Assembly (NCBI GenBank): GCA_964551645.1
Contig: CAZKDV010000050.1
Span: 1 to 17,441 of the forward strand
Length of the DNA: 17,441 nt
Direction of reading: 5' to 3'
Source of the DNA: CAZKDV01 sp964551645
GTDB lineage: Bacteria > Bacteroidota > Bacteroidia > Bacteroidales > DTU049
How positions within the stretch are numbered: position 1 is the first letter of the stretch; every line of letters starts with the position of its first letter. This document shows positions 7,532 to 14,508 of the stretch, piece after piece. The notes beneath the pieces are model-generated. The model ran no database searches and was not told the origin of the DNA. It was given only the letters and a program-made list of their open reading frames with translations. The translations under genes were made by a program, and so were the position numbers.

Positions 7532-9238
7532 ATGAAACAGTCCGACAATCTCATTGAAGTAAAAGATCTCTCAATTGCATTTCCAAATCAAAACACAATA
7601 AATACTGTTGTTGATTCTATAAGTTTTTCAATAAAGCATGGCGAAATATTGGGAGTAGTTGGCGAATCAGGTTCGGGCAAAAGTCAAACGGCACTTTCAT
7701 TAATGGGCTTGTGTCCGCCAAATGCAATAATTAATAACAAAAAAAGCATTAATTTTTTCTCATCTTCAGATTCTGCACCAATTCAATTGCTATCACTGCC
7801 TGCAAAACAACTGCAAAAAATTAGAGGCAAAGATATATCAATGATATTTCAAGAACCTATGACTTCGCTCAATCCTGTTCAAAAATGTGGACAACAAGTG
7901 GCTGAAATTTTAAAAATTCATAATATTTGTAAAAACGCTACAAATCGTGTTCTTGAATTATTTGATGAAGTACAACTGCCAAATCCTCAAAAAATCTACA
8001 ACTCCTACCCTCATCAAATCTCTGGTGGACAAAGACAAAGAGTAATGATTTCAATGGCATTAGCTTGCAATCCAAAATTACTGATTGCTGACGAACCAAC
8101 AACTGCTTTAGATGTTACAGTTCAAAAATCAATACTAAAACTGCTACGAACATTGCAAAAAACTCACAAAATGAGCGTTTTATTTATTACCCACGATCTT
8201 GGAGTGATAAGTGAAATTAGTGATAGAGTAATTGTAATGTATAAAGGCAAAATTGTTGAAGAATTCAAATCAACAGATATTCCGGCAGGAGTTCAACATC
8301 CATACAGTAAAGGACTTATTGCTTGCAAACCTCCGCTACATGAAAGACCCGAAAAACTTTTAACTATCAATGATTTTATGAGTGGAACAGTTGAGCCGAG
8401 CAAATCAAAAGAAATTATTATTTCTCCTCAAGTTCCTGATAAAATAGACGAAATACTGAAAGTCAAAAATCTTAGTAAATACTATACCGTAGGCAGAAAA
8501 TTAAACGGCAAGCCAAGTGCATACTTCAAAGCAGTTGACGATGTTAGTTTTTCAATATACAAAGGCGAAACATTCGGTTTAGTTGGAGAATCAGGTTGTG
8601 GCAAAACTACTCTCAGTCGCACTTTGCTGAATTTATTAAAACCAACATCAGGCGAAATAGTTTTTGACAATAAAAACACTTCAAATTTCGATAAAAAGGA
8701 ACTAAAAATATTCAGACAACAAGCACAAATCATTTTTCAAGATCCATATTCATCACTTAATCCGATGATGACAGTAGACAGAACACTTATAGAGCCTATG
8801 CAAGTACACCGTATTGGGAAAAATAATGCAGAAAGAAAGGAAATGATAATGGAATTACTTGAAAAAACTGGACTTTCACATTCTGATTTTAACAAATATC
8901 CGCATCAATTCTCAGGAGGACAAAGGCAACGCATTGTTATTGCACGAGCTTTGACACTAAAACCTCAATTCATCATTTGCGATGAAGCTGTTTCAGCCCT
9001 TGATGTATCTGTACAAGCACAAGTTCTTAATTTGCTTAATGATTTGAAAAAAGAATTTCAATTAACATATTTATTCATTTCTCATGATTGGTCGGTTGTG
9101 AAATACATGTCTGATAGAATCATGGTTATGCAAAAAGGTAAAATTGTTGAACAAGGTTTGGCTGACGATATTTTCTACAATCCACAACAAGAATACACTA
9201 AGACGCTAATAAATTCAATTCCGGGTGAGCAAATCTAA
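7532..9238 (+). CDS. Fused two-domain oligopeptide/dipeptide ABC transporter ATPase (DppD-DppF type)
   Basis: The 568-residue protein carries two complete nucleotide-binding domains in tandem, as in GsiA or YejF. The first has Walker A GESGSGKS (44-51), Q107, signature SGGQRQR (164-170), Walker B LLIADE (183-188) and switch H221. The second has Walker A GESGCGKT (352-359), Q403, signature SGGQRQR (461-467), Walker B FIICDE (480-485) and H518. Each ends with the Opp/Dpp-type extension (HPYSKGLI at 256-263; QEYTKTLI at 553-560). Such proteins power uptake of peptides, nickel or glutathione from the inner face of the membrane. All catalytic residues are present, so it should be an active ATPase. 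No permease or binding-protein gene is nearby, so the partners must be encoded elsewhere. It converges on nth with one base between the stop codons. Confidence 0.95.
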   Translation: MKQSDNLIEVKDLSIAFPNQNTINTVVDSISFSIKHGEILGVVGESGSGKSQTALSLMGLCPPNAIINNKKSINFFSSSDSAPIQLLSLPAKQLQKIRGKDISMIFQEPMTSLNPVQKCGQQVAEILKIHNICKNATNRVLELFDEVQLPNPQKIYNSYPHQISGGQRQRVMISMALACNPKLLIADEPTTALDVTVQKSILKLLRTLQKTHKMSVLFITHDLGVISEISDRVIVMYKGKIVEEFKSTDIPAGVQHPYSKGLIACKPPLHERPEKLLTINDFMSGTVEPSKSKEIIISPQVPDKIDEILKVKNLSKYYTVGRKLNGKPSAYFKAVDDVSFSIYKGETFGLVGESGCGKTTLSRTLLNLLKPTSGEIVFDNKNTSNFDKKELKIFRQQAQIIFQDPYSSLNPMMTVDRTLIEPMQVHRIGKNNAERKEMIMELLEKTGLSHSDFNKYPHQFSGGQRQRIVIARALTLKPQFIICDEAVSALDVSVQAQVLNLLNDLKKEFQLTYLFISHDWSVVKYMSDRIMVMQKGKIVEQGLADDIFYNPQQEYTKTLINSIPGEQI

Positions 9239-9239
9239 T

Positions 9240-9887
9240 CTAAACCTTATTTTTACTAAAGTACTTACAGTATTCGGCGATTCCGCACTTTTCACAATTA
9301 GGCTTGCGAGCAATACACACATATCTGCCGTGAAGTATTAACCAATGATGTAATTTATGCAATATATTCGGTTCAGTTACTAAGGCGATTATTTGCTTTT
9401 CAACTTCAAGTGGAGTTTTAGCTTTTGAATTTACCAGTCCAATTCTGTGGCTAACTCTAAACACATGAGTATCAACGGCAAGCACATCTGCATTTTTCAA
9501 AACAGAAAGTAACACATGAGCAGTTTTTCGTCCTATACCGGGCAAAGACATTAGTGTTTTGGTATCTTCTGGCAACTTTCCCTCATATTCTTCTATAATC
9601 TTCTGAGCAAGTCCAATTAAATGTTTGGTTTTATTATTTGGATAAGAACACGACTTAATATATTCAAAAACTTCTTCATGGGTAGCCGTAGCCATAGTGT
9701 TAAAATCAGGAAATCGTTCAAACAAAGGAGGAGTAATAATATTTACTCTTTTATCTGTACATTGTGCTGAAAGAATAACGGCAACCGCAAGCTGATATTC
9801 GGAATGATAATATAATTCAGTTTCTGGAGCAGCCATGTGTATTTTGAAATAATCAATAATTCCGTCAAGGCGTTCCTTAGCTTTCAT
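9240..9887 (-). CDS. nth: Endonuclease III (bifunctional DNA glycosylase/AP lyase)
   Basis: A 215-residue base-excision repair enzyme that removes oxidised pyrimidines and nicks the abasic site. I start it at the ATG at 9885-9887 (MKAKERLDGI). The frame stays open back to 9977, but those 30 codons are a translation of the tRNA-Pro gene and are not protein. The helix-hairpin-helix LPGIGRKTA (115-123) contains the catalytic lysine K121, and D139 in VDTHVFR is the catalytic aspartate. A [4Fe-4S] cluster motif C-x6-C-x2-C-x5-C is formed by C191, C198, C201 and C207. Length and residues match the family throughout. It lies 22 bases downstream of the tRNA on the same strand and may share its transcript. 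Confidence 0.96.
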   Translation of the reverse strand: MKAKERLDGIIDYFKIHMAAPETELYYHSEYQLAVAVILSAQCTDKRVNIITPPLFERFPDFNTMATATHEEVFEYIKSCSYPNNKTKHLIGLAQKIIEEYEGKLPEDTKTLMSLPGIGRKTAHVLLSVLKNADVLAVDTHVFRVSHRIGLVNSKAKTPLEVEKQIIALVTEPNILHKLHHWLILHGRYVCIARKPNCEKCGIAEYCKYFSKNKV

Positions 9888-9909
9888 AGTGTTTGATGAA
9901 TAAAAAAAG

Positions 9910-9983
9910 TCGGAGCGGTGAGACTCGAACTCACGACCACTTGCACCCCATGCAAGTACGCTAGCCAACTGCGCCACGCCCCG
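9910..9983 (-). tRNA. tRNA-Pro (anticodon GGG)
   Basis: The minus strand folds into a full cloverleaf of 73 bases plus discriminator A. The acceptor stem is 7 bp (CGGGGCG with CGCTCCG, one G-U). The D-stem is GCGC/GCGT, the anticodon stem CTTGC/GCAAG with loop ATGGGGT, the variable loop has 5 bases, and the T-stem is GTGAG/CTCAC with loop TTCGAGT. The anticodon GGG (plus-strand 9947-9949) reads proline codons. The C1-G72 pair with A73 also fits bacterial tRNA-Pro. CCA is not encoded and must be added after transcription. A run of seven T follows the 3' end on the minus strand (9902-9908), just before nth, which could end transcription or serve as a processing spacer. Confidence 0.96.
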
Positions 9984-10004
9984 ATTTAATGTATATATTT
10001 ATTG

Positions 10005-10012
10005 CAAAATTA
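10005..10012 (-). promoter_or_regulatory. Possible tRNA-Pro promoter -7 box
   Basis: On the minus strand this reads TAATTTTG, matching TAnnTTTG, 21 bases upstream of the mature tRNA 5' end. The nearest TTTG upstream (10037-10040) is 24 bases away, longer than usual. The remaining bases between here and 10235 are very AT-rich and show no ORF or strong hairpin. Confidence 0.4.
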
Positions 10013-10234
10013 ATAATTTTTATCCATTTCTAAGCACAAAATTTATTTATTATAAGATTTCTAAGACTCAATTACGCAAAATGTTAAAACATAGTATCTC
10101 ATCTTAAAAACAAGTTTATAGATAATGCTAATTTTGATATTTTTAAAAATCATATCTAAAAAAATTAAATATTTTTATTACTTTTACAAAATAGAACAAT
10201 TAAGTTTCTCAAAATTAATTTAATATGACAAAAG

Positions 10235-10261
10235 TTGTTATTTTATTCAACAATAAATTTG
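10235..10261 (+). promoter_or_regulatory. Candidate promoter for the FISUMP-lipoprotein-barrel cassette
   Basis: TTG (10235-10237), a 16-base spacer and TAAATTTG (10254-10261) fit the Bacteroidota promoter pattern with the same spacing as the candidate upstream of 5934. Transcription from about 10267 would leave roughly 10 bases before the ATG at 10278. Confidence 0.5.
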
Positions 10262-10277
10262 TATAAACAATATAGAA

Positions 10278-11222
10278 ATGAAAAATACTTTTACACTCTG
10301 TTGTTTTTTATTAATATTTACTATTTCCAAAAGCTCTTTTTCTCAATGGGAATGTGGTGATACATTAATTGATTATCGAGATGGACAATCATATCCTACT
10401 GTAAAAATTGGAACTCAATGTTGGTTAGCCAAAAATCTAAATATTGGTAAAATGCTCAAAGGCGGAGATATATCAACAAACAATGATACAATTGAAAAAT
10501 ATTGCTATGGCGACAATGAAACAAATTGCGATATATATGGCGGTTTGTACATCTGGGACGAAATGATGAACTATACAAATACTGAAAGTTCGCAGGGAAT
10601 ATGTCCCGATGGCTGGTATGTTCCAAGCGATCAAGAGATGAAAGAACTTGAAATAGCTTTAGGCATGAAACCAGAAACTGCTGAATTGTATAATACTTGG
10701 AGAGGAACCGACCAAGGAACTCAACTAAAAAGCGGAGGCAGTTCGGGATATAATGCTTTATTATCTGGTGCCCGCATTAGCGTCTCATCGTTTATGCAGC
10801 TAAATTCTTATGAATTTATACACACTTCAACTGAAGCTGGAAACTACGCATGGAGAAGATGTGTGAGAAATGATGCAAGTAGTGTCGGAAGATTTAATTC
10901 ATATCCTAAAACCTATGCCTTGTCGGTAAGATGTATTTTAAACTATAAAACGGTAAACACAAACAATCTAAATAATAATCAAGTACAAATATATTTCGCT
11001 AATGCTACAAAAACATTAAATATTAACTTTGATCAAACACTAAATGAGAAAATTGTATTCGCTTTATATGACATGCAAGGCAAAAAAATACTATCTGACC
11101 TTATTCAAACTGACTCACACGCCATTCAAATACCGATACCAAATTTAAATAATGGTATTTACATAGCTACAGTATTTTATGATAACAATTTAATTTCAAA
11201 AAAAATATATTTTACTTACTAA
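10278..11222 (+). CDS. T9SS-exported FISUMP-domain protein
   Basis: A 314-residue secreted protein. Residues 1-22 are a signal peptide (ending SSFS before QW). Residues about 27-220 are the 'Fibrobacter succinogenes major paralogous domain' (FISUMP). It is recognised from DYRDGQSYPTVKIGTQCWLA near the start, GICPDGWYVPSDQE in the middle, and the FIHTSTEAGNYAWRR ... SVRCI ending. Cysteine pairs in the domain suggest disulfides outside the cell. Residues about 235-314 are a type-A T9SS C-terminal sorting domain (KTLNINFD, LYDMQGKKI, LNNGIYIA, KKIYF), so the protein should cross the outer membrane and be attached or released. FISUMP proteins are surface proteins without an assigned activity. The gene opens a three-gene unit: the lipoprotein follows after 11 bases. 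Confidence 0.92.
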   Translation: MKNTFTLCCFLLIFTISKSSFSQWECGDTLIDYRDGQSYPTVKIGTQCWLAKNLNIGKMLKGGDISTNNDTIEKYCYGDNETNCDIYGGLYIWDEMMNYTNTESSQGICPDGWYVPSDQEMKELEIALGMKPETAELYNTWRGTDQGTQLKSGGSSGYNALLSGARISVSSFMQLNSYEFIHTSTEAGNYAWRRCVRNDASSVGRFNSYPKTYALSVRCILNYKTVNTNNLNNNQVQIYFANATKTLNINFDQTLNEKIVFALYDMQGKKILSDLIQTDSHAIQIPIPNLNNGIYIATVFYDNNLISKKIYFTY

Positions 11223-11233
11223 AATCATATCAA

Positions 11234-11581
11234 ATGAAAAATATTAAAATTACTTTAATTGGTGCAATTATACTTTTTATAAGTATTTATTCGTGTAAAA
11301 AAGATGAACAAAACAATGATAATTCAACTTTCACATTTACCGAATTAAAGGCTGAAAAAGACACTATTTCTCCCGGAGAAACAACTGTAATAATAGCCAT
11401 AGCCGAAGGAGAAAATTTAAACTATTTGTGGAGTGTTACAGCAGGCGATATCATAGGCAACGGATACAAAATAACCTACGCCCCTTCTCCATGCACATTA
11501 GGAGAAATAGAAGTATCGTGTACAGTAAAAAACAAAGAAAATCAATCATTAAGCAAAACAATAAGCATTATGGTTAAATAA
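11234..11581 (+). CDS. Small lipoprotein with Ig/PKD-like domain
   Basis: A 115-residue lipoprotein. The signal peptide ends in the lipobox IYSC, with the lipidated cysteine at 21, followed by KKDEQNNDN, a charged, flexible start typical of lipoproteins in this phylum. Residues about 33-115 read as a single beta-sandwich. TISPGETTVIIAIA and a YLWSVTAG strand are characteristic of PKD/Ig-like modules, and the last strands carry a cysteine pair (C87, C96) that could form a disulfide. No catalytic residues are apparent, so a binding or structural role is likely. It lies 11 bases after the FISUMP gene and 4 bases before the beta-barrel gene, which suggests that the three products work at the same cell-envelope site. 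The exact family is not recognised. Confidence 0.82.
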   Translation: MKNIKITLIGAIILFISIYSCKKDEQNNDNSTFTFTELKAEKDTISPGETTVIIAIAEGENLNYLWSVTAGDIIGNGYKITYAPSPCTLGEIEVSCTVKNKENQSLSKTISIMVK

Positions 11582-11585
11582 ATCA

Positions 11586-12560
11586 ATGTGTATGAATAAA
11601 TTTTTGCTTATCATATTATTTGTTTTTATTGCCAACAACAATGTTTTCAGTCAATGTTTTGGTTCGCCCGGAAATCCAATTGCTGGCACTGCAAATCTTG
11701 GAACAGTAAAACATAAATTGTTGCGTATCAATGTTTATGAAAGATACAGTCAATCCGACACATATTATAAAGGTTCGCAAAAATCCGATTTCAAACTATA
11801 CGACCAAGCATTTTACAATTATTTGGGAAGCAGCATAGCTTACGGACTTAGCGACAAACTAACCATAGAAACAGAAATGGGTTATTTCATAAACAGAACA
11901 ATAAACTATTCTAAACACCTCAAACTCCCCACCTACACTCAATCTGGAAATGGATTTTCACATGCTGTCATTTCATTAAAAATGCCTCTGTATGAGGGGG
12001 CTAAAATACCAATAAATTGGGCAATCAGCGGAGGAGCAAAAATTCCTGCTCGCTTCAACAACAAATTCAAAAATGGTATTGCATTGCCCATAGACATTCA
12101 ACCATCAACAATGGCAACAGGAATTGTATTGCAATCATTTTTATTGTACGAAAACTCCTTTAAAGGATTGCGATATTTTATGATAAATAGGTTTGAACAC
12201 AATTTCATTAACCAAAATAATTACTTGTGGGGCAAAGCTCTATTTTCTTCTTTGTTTGTATCAAAACATTTGTATTTCAACAAACCTTGGATTTCTGAAA
12301 ACTGGACTGCAATTCTGCAATTAAAGCACGAAATGCGTACTTATGACTATAATTACAACTTAAACAGTCCAAAAGTCAAAGGTTCGGGAAGCCATCTGTT
12401 TTATATAGTTCCACAACTTAATTATACTATTCAAGAAAAATGGAATATTTCAGTTTTAGCAGATATACCCATTTACAAATATTATTATGGCACACAATTG
12501 TCAAACACTTATGCAGTTACTTTTAATATAACTAGGGATATAATTTTTGATAGCAAATAG
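11586..12560 (+). CDS. Predicted outer-membrane beta-barrel protein
   Basis: Up to 324 residues. A second ATG two codons in (11592) gives the more typical signal peptide MNKFLLIILF...NNNVFS and may be the true start. The mature chain begins QCFGSPGNPIAG, then shows repeated alternating amphipathic strands with aromatic belts, for example RINVYERY, SSIAYGLSDKLTIETEMGYF, WAISGGAKIPARF, LRYFMINRFEHNF, WTAILQLKHEMRTY and LFYIVPQLNYTIQEKWNISV, each followed by a short turn. The next-to-last residues are SK, so it lacks the classical C-terminal aromatic residue. The fold suggests a channel or transporter-like barrel of roughly 10-14 strands. Substrate unknown. As the last gene of the cassette, 4 bases after the lipoprotein, it may anchor the other two products at the surface. 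Confidence 0.8.
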   Translation: MCMNKFLLIILFVFIANNNVFSQCFGSPGNPIAGTANLGTVKHKLLRINVYERYSQSDTYYKGSQKSDFKLYDQAFYNYLGSSIAYGLSDKLTIETEMGYFINRTINYSKHLKLPTYTQSGNGFSHAVISLKMPLYEGAKIPINWAISGGAKIPARFNNKFKNGIALPIDIQPSTMATGIVLQSFLLYENSFKGLRYFMINRFEHNFINQNNYLWGKALFSSLFVSKHLYFNKPWISENWTAILQLKHEMRTYDYNYNLNSPKVKGSGSHLFYIVPQLNYTIQEKWNISVLADIPIYKYYYGTQLSNTYAVTFNITRDIIFDSK

Positions 12561-12635
12561 TCTTTCTACAAATTACGAAAGATTTAAAAACCTCCGTATC
12601 TTTTAATAATCTCAAATACTGACAAAAAAAAGATT

Positions 12636-12643
12636 TATATTTG
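12636..12643 (+). promoter_or_regulatory. Possible promoter -7 box before the HNH gene
   Basis: TATATTTG matches TAnnTTTG, but no TTG box lies at a suitable distance upstream. It is 88 bases before the ATG of the HNH gene, in a 171-base gap that otherwise shows no ORF or hairpin I trust. Confidence 0.3.
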
Positions 12644-12731
12644 CATGGAATAACCGCCATCAGATACAGAATTTCGTTTAGTAAATCTATATTAGAAATT
12701 CTAGAATAACATGGCAAATTAAACTAAAGAA

Positions 12732-13589
12732 ATGACTTATCAAAATAAAATAGAACCAGCTTACAAAGAAAAAAAGCAACAAGCAAAAATAAGTTTTGTT
12801 GCAGCATATGAATTTTTAACCCAAATAGAAAACCTACTTCAACAAAAAATTTATATAAGCACATACAAAAACTTGCATTTATATTTTAAAAACAATTTTT
12901 TATTTAGATTAGAATTTATTATATCAAAAGCTACGGGAGTAGTAAAAGCTGTTAATATTTCACCCAAATATAACAACATAAAAAAGGAAGTTTCCGATAA
13001 TTCAGAATACTTTTTTAGATATCTATTAAATCAAATTCAACATACTGACATAATAAATGATACTAACATTGAAATAACAAAAAATCCACATTTTGAAATT
13101 CTTATAAATAATTCAAAAAACGCCAAAATAATTTTTGAATTAATAATTAAAACACTGAAACATATTGCTACGGACACAAGTTTAACAGTTGAATTTTGGA
13201 AAAATGAAAAGTTCAATGACCACTCACTTGAACATAATATTATAGAGGTACAGTTTATTGAAGATATTCGTAAGGCAAAAAAAGTTTCTAAAAGTGAGAG
13301 GCGAAAAAAAATAAAACTATCAAACCCAAAACCAGAAAAAATAATTGTAAAGCAAATTGCTTTTAAACGAAACCCCTATGTTGTGCTTGAAGTGTTAGAA
13401 CGAGCGAATGGAAAATGCGAAAAATGTGGCAAAAAAGCACCTTTTTTACGGGACACCGATAATTCTCCTTACCTCGAAATTCATCATAAAATACCGTTAG
13501 CAGAGAATGGTGATGACACAGTTGAAAACTCTATTGGGCTTTGTCCGAATTGTCACCGAAAAGCTCATCATGGAAAGAACACTTACTAA
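12732..13589 (+). CDS. HNH endonuclease with unrecognised N-terminal region
   Basis: A 285-residue protein without signal peptide or membrane segment. The C-terminal 60 residues are an HNH nuclease module of the McrA-like/HNH_5 kind. Zinc ligands are C229 and C232 (CEKC) and C271 and C274 (CPNC). Catalytic residues are H251 or H252 (LEIHHKIPL), N266 (DTVENSIGLC) and H275 (CHRKAHHG). Everything needed for a metal-dependent DNA nick or cut is present. Residues about 1-170 are a mixed helix/strand region I do not recognise; residues 178-205 are strongly basic (KAKKVSKSERRKKIK) and could bind DNA. No methylase or other defence gene adjoins it, so it is an orphan. It may restrict modified DNA as McrA does, or be a cargo nuclease. 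Base composition is like its neighbours. Confidence 0.85.
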   Translation: MTYQNKIEPAYKEKKQQAKISFVAAYEFLTQIENLLQQKIYISTYKNLHLYFKNNFLFRLEFIISKATGVVKAVNISPKYNNIKKEVSDNSEYFFRYLLNQIQHTDIINDTNIEITKNPHFEILINNSKNAKIIFELIIKTLKHIATDTSLTVEFWKNEKFNDHSLEHNIIEVQFIEDIRKAKKVSKSERRKKIKLSNPKPEKIIVKQIAFKRNPYVVLEVLERANGKCEKCGKKAPFLRDTDNSPYLEIHHKIPLAENGDDTVENSIGLCPNCHRKAHHGKNTY

Positions 13590-13795
13590 TAAACAAAATG
13601 ATTGTTAACACATAGGTTTACATCAGATAGTGCAAATTGATTCTACAGAAGATTATCAGTAAAAATCTGCCATTTCGCAAAGCTCAAAATTATTTAAAGT
13701 TCTGTAATTACCAATTTCGGAACGAAATCTAAAAAAGTGTCGCATTGACAATTAATGCAAGTATTATAATGAATAAATAATTTACAATTAAACTC

Positions 13796-13829
13796 AAAAA
13801 GCACCAATCTTTTTTGATTGGTGCTTTTT
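13796..13829 (-). terminator. Intrinsic terminator of the thrS-infC-rpmI-rplT operon (bidirectional)
   Basis: A perfect 14-bp stem (AAAAAGCACCAATC with its complement) closes a 6-base loop at 13810-13815 and has T runs on both strands. It lies 26 bases after the rplT stop, so it ends that operon; because the stem is symmetric it can also stop plus-strand transcripts coming from the HNH gene. Confidence 0.9.
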
Positions 13830-13855
13830 ACTTGAAAATAATTTATAAATAAAAA

Positions 13856-14200
13856 CTATTTTACTTGATTTACAATTTCTGTAAATGCTTCAGGATTGTT
13901 CATTGCTAAGTCTGCAAGTACTTTTCTGTTGATTTCAATATTATTCTTTTTGAGTTTACCAATAAACACCGAATAAGAAATGTCATTCATTCTACATGCA
14001 GCATTAATTCTTTGAATCCAAAGACCTCTGAATGTTCTTTTTTTAACTTTTCTGTCTCTGTATGCATATCCTAAACCTTTTTCGTTAATGTTTTTTGCAA
14101 CAGTGTAAACATTCTTACCTCTGCCAAAATATCCTTTGGCACGATTTAAGACTTTTTTTCTTTTGTTCTTTGAAGCTACAGAATTTACCGAGCGTGGCAT
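13856..14200 (-). CDS. rplT: 50S ribosomal protein L20 (bL20)
   Basis: The 114-residue product is a full-length bL20, an early-assembly protein that binds 23S rRNA and, in other bacteria, represses its own operon by binding mRNA. The N-terminus MPRSVNSVASKNKRKKVL and the core RAKGYFGRGKN ... RDRKVKKRTFRGLWIQRINAA are diagnostic; the C-terminal globular part (about 60-114) is also intact. It is last in thrS-infC-rpmI-rplT. Unlike most genes here it is preceded by a strong SD, GGAGG, and by a leader with a hairpin between rpmI and rplT, which may be the site where its synthesis is controlled. Confidence 0.98.
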   Translation of the reverse strand: MPRSVNSVASKNKRKKVLNRAKGYFGRGKNVYTVAKNINEKGLGYAYRDRKVKKRTFRGLWIQRINAACRMNDISYSVFIGKLKKNNIEINRKVLADLAMNNPEAFTEIVNQVK

Positions 14201-14206
14201 AATTTT

Positions 14207-14211
14207 CCTCC
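14207..14211 (-). promoter_or_regulatory. Strong Shine-Dalgarno of rplT
   Basis: The minus strand reads GGAGG six bases before the rplT ATG, after a run of eight A or more. It is unusual because most gene starts in this window have no SD at all. Confidence 0.85.
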
Positions 14212-14222
14212 TTTTTTTTTAT

Positions 14223-14260
14223 GTCTGGGCGTCTTTCTCAAGATCTTAGGAGCCGCAGAC
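14223..14260 (-). promoter_or_regulatory. Hairpin in the rpmI-rplT leader
   Basis: Inside the 86-base gap between rpmI and rplT, the arms GTCTG-GGC (14223-14230) and GCC-G-CAGAC (14252-14260) form an 8-bp stem with one bulged base. A 21-base loop carries a palindrome (AAGATCTT) that could pair further. It sits 11 bases upstream of the rplT SD on the transcript. A role as an L20-responsive control element is inference, based on known L20 autoregulation in E. coli and B. subtilis; the sequence does not prove it. Confidence 0.5.
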
Positions 14261-14286
14261 CGTTAAACAATTAATTGATTTTCCTT

Positions 14287-14481
14287 TTAGAGATTTAACA
14301 TATCTTTAACATTACTCATATCAGCTTTAGACACAAGAGTTTTATAGGTTAAGTTTCTCTTGCGCTTTATTGATTTTTTGGTCAAAATATGACTTTTGTA
14401 AGCGTGCTTTCTAAACACTTTTCCGCTTGCAGTTATTTTAAATCTCTTTTTTGCACTTGATTTTACTTTCAATTTTGGCAT
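14287..14481 (-). CDS. rpmI: 50S ribosomal protein L35 (bL35)
   Basis: A 64-residue, very basic ribosomal protein with the family's start MPKLKVKSSAKKRFKITASG, the central RKHAYKSHILTKKS and the terminal DMSNVKDML segment. Length is normal. It lies 27 bases after infC and 86 before rplT, in the standard infC-rpmI-rplT order. No SD is visible before its ATG, in contrast to its two neighbours, so it may be translated by re-initiation or by the SD-independent route usual for the phylum. Confidence 0.97.
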   Translation of the reverse strand: MPKLKVKSSAKKRFKITASGKVFRKHAYKSHILTKKSIKRKRNLTYKTLVSKADMSNVKDMLNL

Positions 14482-14508
14482 AATAGTTTTATTTATATAG
14501 TTTTATCA

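Noticed and set aside
9888..9977. N-terminal extension of the nth reading frame (begins MAQLASVLAWGASGREFE)
   Set aside because: These codons are a translation of the tRNA-Pro gene at 9910-9983, a familiar annotation trap. The true nth start is the ATG at 9887.
12532..12717. Minus-strand 61-codon ORF between the barrel gene and the HNH gene
   Set aside because: It overlaps the barrel gene's 3' end, has no recognisable domain and no SD, and is the kind of ORF expected by chance.
13714..13728. Small inverted repeat ATTTCG-GAA-CGAAAT after the HNH gene
   Set aside because: A 6-bp stem with a 3-base loop and no T run; easily chance in AT-rich DNA.
13590..13795. Possible ncRNA or degraded gene between HNH and the rplT terminator
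   Set aside because: No ORF, repeat or extended hairpin was found beyond the small repeat noted above.
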